A DNA stretch of 64,000 bases from Candidatus Hydrogenedentota bacterium (GTDB lineage: Bacteria > Hydrogenedentota > Hydrogenedentia > Hydrogenedentales > SLHB01): NCBI GenBank assembly GCA_020848835.1, contig JADLHJ010000011.1, forward strand, positions 74,862-138,861, given 5' to 3'. A program made the position numbers and the translations under genes. This document shows positions 60,442 through 64,000 of the stretch, one piece after another. Below the pieces are notes generated by a model. The model saw only the letters and a list, made by a program, of their open reading frames with translations, did no database searches and had not been told where the DNA came from. How positions within the stretch are numbered: the first letter of the stretch is position 1; each line of letters begins with the position of its first letter.

Positions 60442-60615
60442 CTAAGCGATTGGCCGCCTGCTCGAAAGACCCATCAACAGGGAAACCAGAAATAGAACTA
60501 GGAATACAATGAACAGAATCTTCGCGATTCCCGCCGATGCGGCTGCGATTCCGCCGAAGCCAAACACCGCAGCTACGATGGCCACAATGAAAAAGACTAA
60601 CGCCCAATACAGCAT
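60442..60615 (-). CDS. DUF1328 (YtjA) family small membrane protein
   Basis: The 57-residue protein has [20 protein letters not shown], then [20 protein letters not shown] and a tail [13 protein letters not shown]. This is the DUF1328 signature of two short transmembrane helices. Function is unknown; the family is common in stress clusters. The frame is too short for routine ORF lists. AAAGGAG lies before the ATG. Confidence 0.92.
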   Translation of the reverse strand: MLYWALVFFIVAIVAAVFGFGGIAAASAGIAKILFIVFLVLFLVSLLMGLSSRRPIA

Positions 60616-60816
60616 GGTCCGTACTCCTTTAAATTGGCTGTAACCAGCCCACCTTTTGTTGCCGTTTTTTATGATTACACCCGGTCAGCCCAGAAAAATG
60701 TTTTAGGGGTGCTGCACGCCGCGAGGGGAGCGCGGCGTGCAGCATTCGGGACGGACTTGGGTGAAGAGGGCAAACTCAAAAATCGATTCAATTTTGTACT
60801 TCCGGATCACACGGCT

Positions 60817-61119
60817 CTAAGGATTCATGCACGCACTACGAAGCCGAAGCTGGCTTAACAGTTTCATCTTGAAGTCCGGGCTCAACACGATGGAATCGTC
60901 CGCATTCCAAGCCCACGTCAGGACGTCCCGGGCAAGATCCCGCGCTCGAATCTTGTGCTTTGTCAGCGCAAGCGCAACGGTAAAGCTCATTGGCACGTAC
61001 GAAAGCAACAATGCTTCACGCTGCCGCCGCTTGACGTCGTGCACACCCGACCAAGCGCCCGCCTGGGATTTTGGCTGCTCGCGATCCCAACCCAATCGGG
61101 CCAGTCCTAATTGCGTCAT
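60817..61119 (-). CDS. Hypothetical protein
   Basis: The 100-residue protein starts at ATG 61119, supported by AAGGAAG about nine bases upstream. It has SGVHDVKRRQREALLLSYVPMSFTVALAL and RDLARDVLTWAWNADDSIVLSPDFK. No family is recognised. A second frame on the plus strand across the same bases is judged to be noise. Confidence 0.45.
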   Translation of the reverse strand: MTQLGLARLGWDREQPKSQAGAWSGVHDVKRRQREALLLSYVPMSFTVALALTKHKIRARDLARDVLTWAWNADDSIVLSPDFKMKLLSQLRLRSACMNP

Positions 61120-61595
61120 GGCGTTGCTTCCTTCCTTTTCAGCTAGGTTCGGGCCTCTGGGTACTCCCACTGACCTTCTTCCCTTGCTGCGTCGTTACTG
61201 TACCTAATGGATACAAACCGCCCTATCGGAAGGCGTACATACCTGCTGTAAGCGCGTTGCGCGGCATTTTTGTAGTTAAATTCCTACATATCGGGCGGGA
61301 ACTTGAAATTCCGGGATACCCACTCAAACTCAAGACGGACGAAAATAAGCATGGCCGGAAATCCATGCACGCTCTAATAAAAATGATAAAAAAAGAGAAA
61401 TATCCTTGTTTCCCAAGCACACTTGCGATTCGCCAGCAGCGAATTCTCATTTCAACAAAGCGTGCGTCAAGTGAATAAGGCTTAATTCGCACACACAGAA
61501 CGTGCAATCAGTGCAACACCTTGGGCGTATGAGTAAGAACGCGTCATTCTCGCGATACCCGTAGCGCCGTGTACAATGCGCGGCGAGGGGACCTG
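61120..61595. other. AT-rich intergenic region without a supported gene
   Basis: These 476 bases hold no credible gene. The stretch around 61320-61460 is noticeably more AT-rich than the neighbours, with an open frame on the plus strand that has no ribosome-binding site or recognisable residues. No tRNA or hairpin of interest was seen. Confidence 0.5.
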
Positions 61596-63170
61596 ATGGG
61601 AATGGTGGAACCGGATTCGAAATACGTCCTCGCTATCGATCTGGGCACGGGTGGGCCAAAGACGGCGCTCGTCTCCACGCGCGGCGAAATTGTCGCGCAC
61701 GAGACCGAGGACATGGCGATCACCTTCACGCCGGACGGTGGCGCGGAGCAGGACGCGAACGAGTGGTGGAACGCCGCAGTGCGCGCGACGCGCCGCATCC
61801 TCGAACGCAGCGATGTGCCACGCGAGAACATCGTCGCTGTTAGCGTGACCACGCAATGGTCCTTGACCGTGCCTGTAGACAAAGAAGGCGAGCCGGTCGG
61901 CAACGCGATCTGTTGGATGGATACGCGCGGCGCGAAGTATTGCAAGGCGATCAAAGACAGTCCGATTAAAGTCGCGGGCTGCGGGCCGATCAAGCTGTGG
62001 AAATGGCTGCGAATGAGCGGCGGTATGCCGCAGGATTCCGGCAATGATTCGCTAGCGCACGTTTTGTTTCTGAAGAATGAGCGCTCCGACATTTACAAAC
62101 GCGCGCACAAACTCCTCGAACCGATGGACTTTTTTACGCACCGGCTCACGGGCAAATTTGCGGCGTGCTACGGTGGCGTTTTCGCGCTGTGGGTCGCGGA
62201 CATGCGCGATCCGAACAAGCTCGTCTATGACGAAGGCCTAATTCGATTAGCGGGAATCGATCGCGAGAAGCTCGCGGATCTCGTGCCGCCGTTGACCGTG
62301 CTTGGCAATCTCACAGAACGCGCCGCGAACGAATTGGGATTACATACAAACGTGCAGGTAATCGTCGGCACCGGCGACAACCATTCCTGCACCATCGGAT
62401 CAGGCGCGGTGCGCGATTACGAAGGCCACGTCTACGTCGGCACCACGTCCTGGCTCGCGTGTCACGTGCCGTGGAAAAAGCTCGACATCTTCCACATGCT
62501 CACGACGGTGCCCGCTGCAATCCCCGGGCGCAACATCGTCATGGCGCAACAAGGCACCGGCGGCGAATGTTTCAAATGGCTTAAGGAAAACATCCTCTAC
62601 GCGCCAAATGCCGCACCCGACGACGCCTTCGAGCAGATGAACGACATGGCGAAAACCGTTCCGCCCGGTAGCGACGGTCTGATCTTCACGCCATTCCTTA
62701 CCGGCGCGCTCACGCCAGTGGACGATCACTACACGCGCAGCGCATTCGTAAACCAGACACTCAAAACCACGCGCGCGCACTATTGCCGTGCCGTGATGGA
62801 AGGCGTTGCCTACAATCTGCGCTGGCTCTTGCCACATGTAGAAAAGTTCATCGGACGCCGCTTCGACGCGCTCAACTTCATCGGTGGCGCCGCACAATCC
62901 GGCACCTGGTGCCAAATCATGGCCGACGTACTCGACCGCCCCATCCGCCAAATCGAAGACCCGCGCCAGGCCAACGTCCGCGGCGCAGCACTCGTCGCCG
63001 CGCTTGCGCTAAAACACATCACGCTCGAAGAGATCCCGAATGCAGTGCCAGTGCAACGGACCTGCATACCCAATAGGGACCATCGCAACATTTACGATGG
63101 AATGTTCAAGGAATTTTGCAGTTACTACACTACGAACAAAGGTATGTTCCGGCGATTAAATAAACGATAA
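61596..63170 (+). CDS. FGGY-family carbohydrate kinase (xylulokinase-like)
   Basis: The 524-residue protein has the FGGY pattern: VLAIDLGTGGPKTALV near the start, ICWMDTRGAKY, the phosphate motif VIVGTGDNHSCTIGSGAV, VGTTSW and the C-terminal NFIGGAAQSGTWCQIMADVL. It phosphorylates a sugar or polyol with ATP. Xylulose or a related pentulose is likely but not proven. ATG 61596 is preceded by GAGGGG; a second ATG lies two codons on. Confidence 0.9.
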   Translation: MGMVEPDSKYVLAIDLGTGGPKTALVSTRGEIVAHETEDMAITFTPDGGAEQDANEWWNAAVRATRRILERSDVPRENIVAVSVTTQWSLTVPVDKEGEPVGNAICWMDTRGAKYCKAIKDSPIKVAGCGPIKLWKWLRMSGGMPQDSGNDSLAHVLFLKNERSDIYKRAHKLLEPMDFFTHRLTGKFAACYGGVFALWVADMRDPNKLVYDEGLIRLAGIDREKLADLVPPLTVLGNLTERAANELGLHTNVQVIVGTGDNHSCTIGSGAVRDYEGHVYVGTTSWLACHVPWKKLDIFHMLTTVPAAIPGRNIVMAQQGTGGECFKWLKENILYAPNAAPDDAFEQMNDMAKTVPPGSDGLIFTPFLTGALTPVDDHYTRSAFVNQTLKTTRAHYCRAVMEGVAYNLRWLLPHVEKFIGRRFDALNFIGGAAQSGTWCQIMADVLDRPIRQIEDPRQANVRGAALVAALALKHITLEEIPNAVPVQRTCIPNRDHRNIYDGMFKEFCSYYTTNKGMFRRLNKR

Positions 63171-63219
63171 ATAGTACACGTGATAACTCGTGTGATTTTC
63201 CCCGAAGGGGTGCGGCATG

Positions 63220-63275
63220 TAGCCCAGGGTTGGGCCGCCGGAGTCGCTTCGACGGAGGCGGACCTACCCTGGGTG
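63220..63275. repeat. Imperfect palindromic intergenic element
   Basis: The arms CCCAGGGT (63223-63230) and ACCCTGGG (63266-63273) flank a partly self-complementary core with GCCGCC and GGCGG. Such AGCCCAGGGT-type palindromes recur in intergenic spaces of some PVC-group genomes. Only one copy is seen in this window. No gene is affected. Confidence 0.55.
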
Positions 63276-63383
63276 GACTCGATACATTTTTGTCCATACC
63301 CCAAGGGGGTTAGGGCAGACTTAACAGTTGGCTTGCACTTGCAATGACGATTACGATGTTGGGAATTACCAAGGAGCACTCTA

Positions 63384-64000
63384 ATGTCCGATAACGGCCA
63401 CGGCCCCGTCGATCTCGATTCCGCGCTGCACCCCTACCGCGGCAAATTCAGCAGTCACACAAAACTGCCCTCTGCGGGTATCGCGCGCGACGCCGTGCTC
63501 AACGAGATGCAGACGATCTCCGGCCTCGAAGAAAAACGCTGGCGCGACGGTTATGCGTCCGGGTCTGTTTATCACGGCGGACAGGAACACATCGATTTTC
63601 TCAATAAAGTCTACGCGCTGAATTCGCAGGCCAACCAACTTCACGCGGACATCTGGCCTAGCGCTTTTAAGTTCGAGGCGGAAATCGTGTCGATGGTGGC
63701 TAACATGCTCAACGGCGATCCGGACAAGGGCGTGTGCGGCTGCGTGTCGTCGGGCGGCACCGAGAGCATCATGCTCGCGATGAAAACCTATCGCGATTGG
63801 GGCCGTGCCGAGAAGGGAATCGCCGAACCCGAAATGGTCCTGCCGATTTCCGCGCATCCTGCGTTCGATAAAGCCGCGCAATACTTCGGCATCAAGCAAG
63901 TGAAATACGCGCTCGATGATTCGTTTCGCGCGGACGTGAAAGCGGCGGAAGCGGCGATCACGCCGAACACCGTCGTGATGATCGGCTCCGCGCCGAACTT
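63384..64000 (+). CDS. PLP-dependent sphingosine-1-phosphate-lyase-like protein, 3' truncated by window
   Basis: 205 residues are visible and the frame is open to the window end. The PLP-dependent group II decarboxylase fold is seen: GYASGSVYHGG, HADIWPSAFKFEAEIVSMVANMLNG and SSGGTESIMLAMKTYRDWG. These are the hallmarks of sphinganine-1-phosphate aldolase (Dpl1/SGPL1-like) proteins, which cleave phosphorylated sphingoid bases. The PLP lysine lies outside. AAGGAG lies eight bases before the ATG. The family also contains tyrosine and glutamate decarboxylases, so the substrate is provisional. Confidence 0.88.
   Translation, partial: MSDNGHGPVDLDSALHPYRGKFSSHTKLPSAGIARDAVLNEMQTISGLEEKRWRDGYASGSVYHGGQEHIDFLNKVYALNSQANQLHADIWPSAFKFEAEIVSMVANMLNGDPDKGVCGCVSSGGTESIMLAMKTYRDWGRAEKGIAEPEMVLPISAHPAFDKAAQYFGIKQVKYALDDSFRADVKAAEAAITPNTVVMIGSAPN

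Noticed and set aside
61071-61478. 135-codon plus-strand frame
   Set aside because: It overlaps the supported minus-strand gene at 60817 and runs into AT-rich spacer. There is no RBS and no recognisable residues.
1-64000. CRISPR arrays, rRNA genes and prophage modules
   Set aside because: No regularly spaced direct repeats, rRNA sequence or phage structural genes were seen. The holin-like protein at 50973 belongs to the YqjE type.

Overview
This 64-kb window looks like chromosome from a free-living, Gram-negative-type bacterium of mid-to-high GC. The pointers are a Wzm/Wzt polysaccharide ABC exporter, lipoproteins, a prepilin-like protein with the H-X9-DG signature, secreted beta-sandwich proteins, a multihaem HzsA-like protein and frequent GTG starts. 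These are most typical of the Planctomycetes/Verrucomicrobia/Hydrogenedentota side of the tree. That placement is an inference from gene content, because the window has no rRNA or universal marker set.

0-8.5 kb: the 3' part of a large secreted beta-sandwich/vWA protein; a prepilin-type protein preceded on its own strand by a cobalamin riboswitch; YhbY; a response regulator-PAS-GGDEF protein; and a TIM-barrel sugar epimerase. 8.5-16.6 kb: tRNA-Pro(GGG), a 32-codon micro-ORF with its own terminator, a TauE/SafE permease, a sialidase-like protein, a PilZ protein with a membrane partner, two pseudopilin-like proteins, a site-2 protease with CBS domains, and a RAYT transposase flanked by REP-like palindromes with a third solo copy. 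One pseudopilin has its ribosome-binding site and start codon inside a 23-bp palindrome and is preceded by an in-frame 41-codon ORF. 16.6-21.7 kb (minus strand): Wzm, a lipoprotein, Wzt with a duplicated C-terminal domain, and a radical SAM protein. 21.7-33 kb: small proteins, KorA/KorB 2-oxoacid:ferredoxin oxidoreductase, secreted proteins, a cysteine desulfurase and an HzsA-like protein with two CxxCH sites.

33-61 kb is a dense envelope and general-stress region. It holds DUF892 ferritin-like proteins, BON, CsbD, DUF3309, DUF1328, entericidin-like, DUF883, holin-like and DUF3618 proteins, an AI-2E-type transporter, a histidine kinase with a LuxR-type regulator, and a cyclic beta-1,2-glucan synthase of about 2,900 residues. 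It also holds a four-gene operon (orphan, GT4 glycosyltransferase, alkaline-phosphatase-fold protein, EEP-family protein) and a FAD-Rieske oxidoreductase. Several of its genes are too short for routine ORF calling. 61-64 kb carries a FGGY sugar kinase and the start of a sphingosine-phosphate-lyase-like PLP enzyme.

The genes suggest two working themes. One is a surface programme: c-di-GMP signalling (GGDEF, PilZ), pseudopilins and polysaccharide export. The other is an osmotic/envelope stress programme: periplasmic glucan, small membrane proteins, and a two-component system placed between them. No CRISPR array, prophage or rRNA operon was seen.
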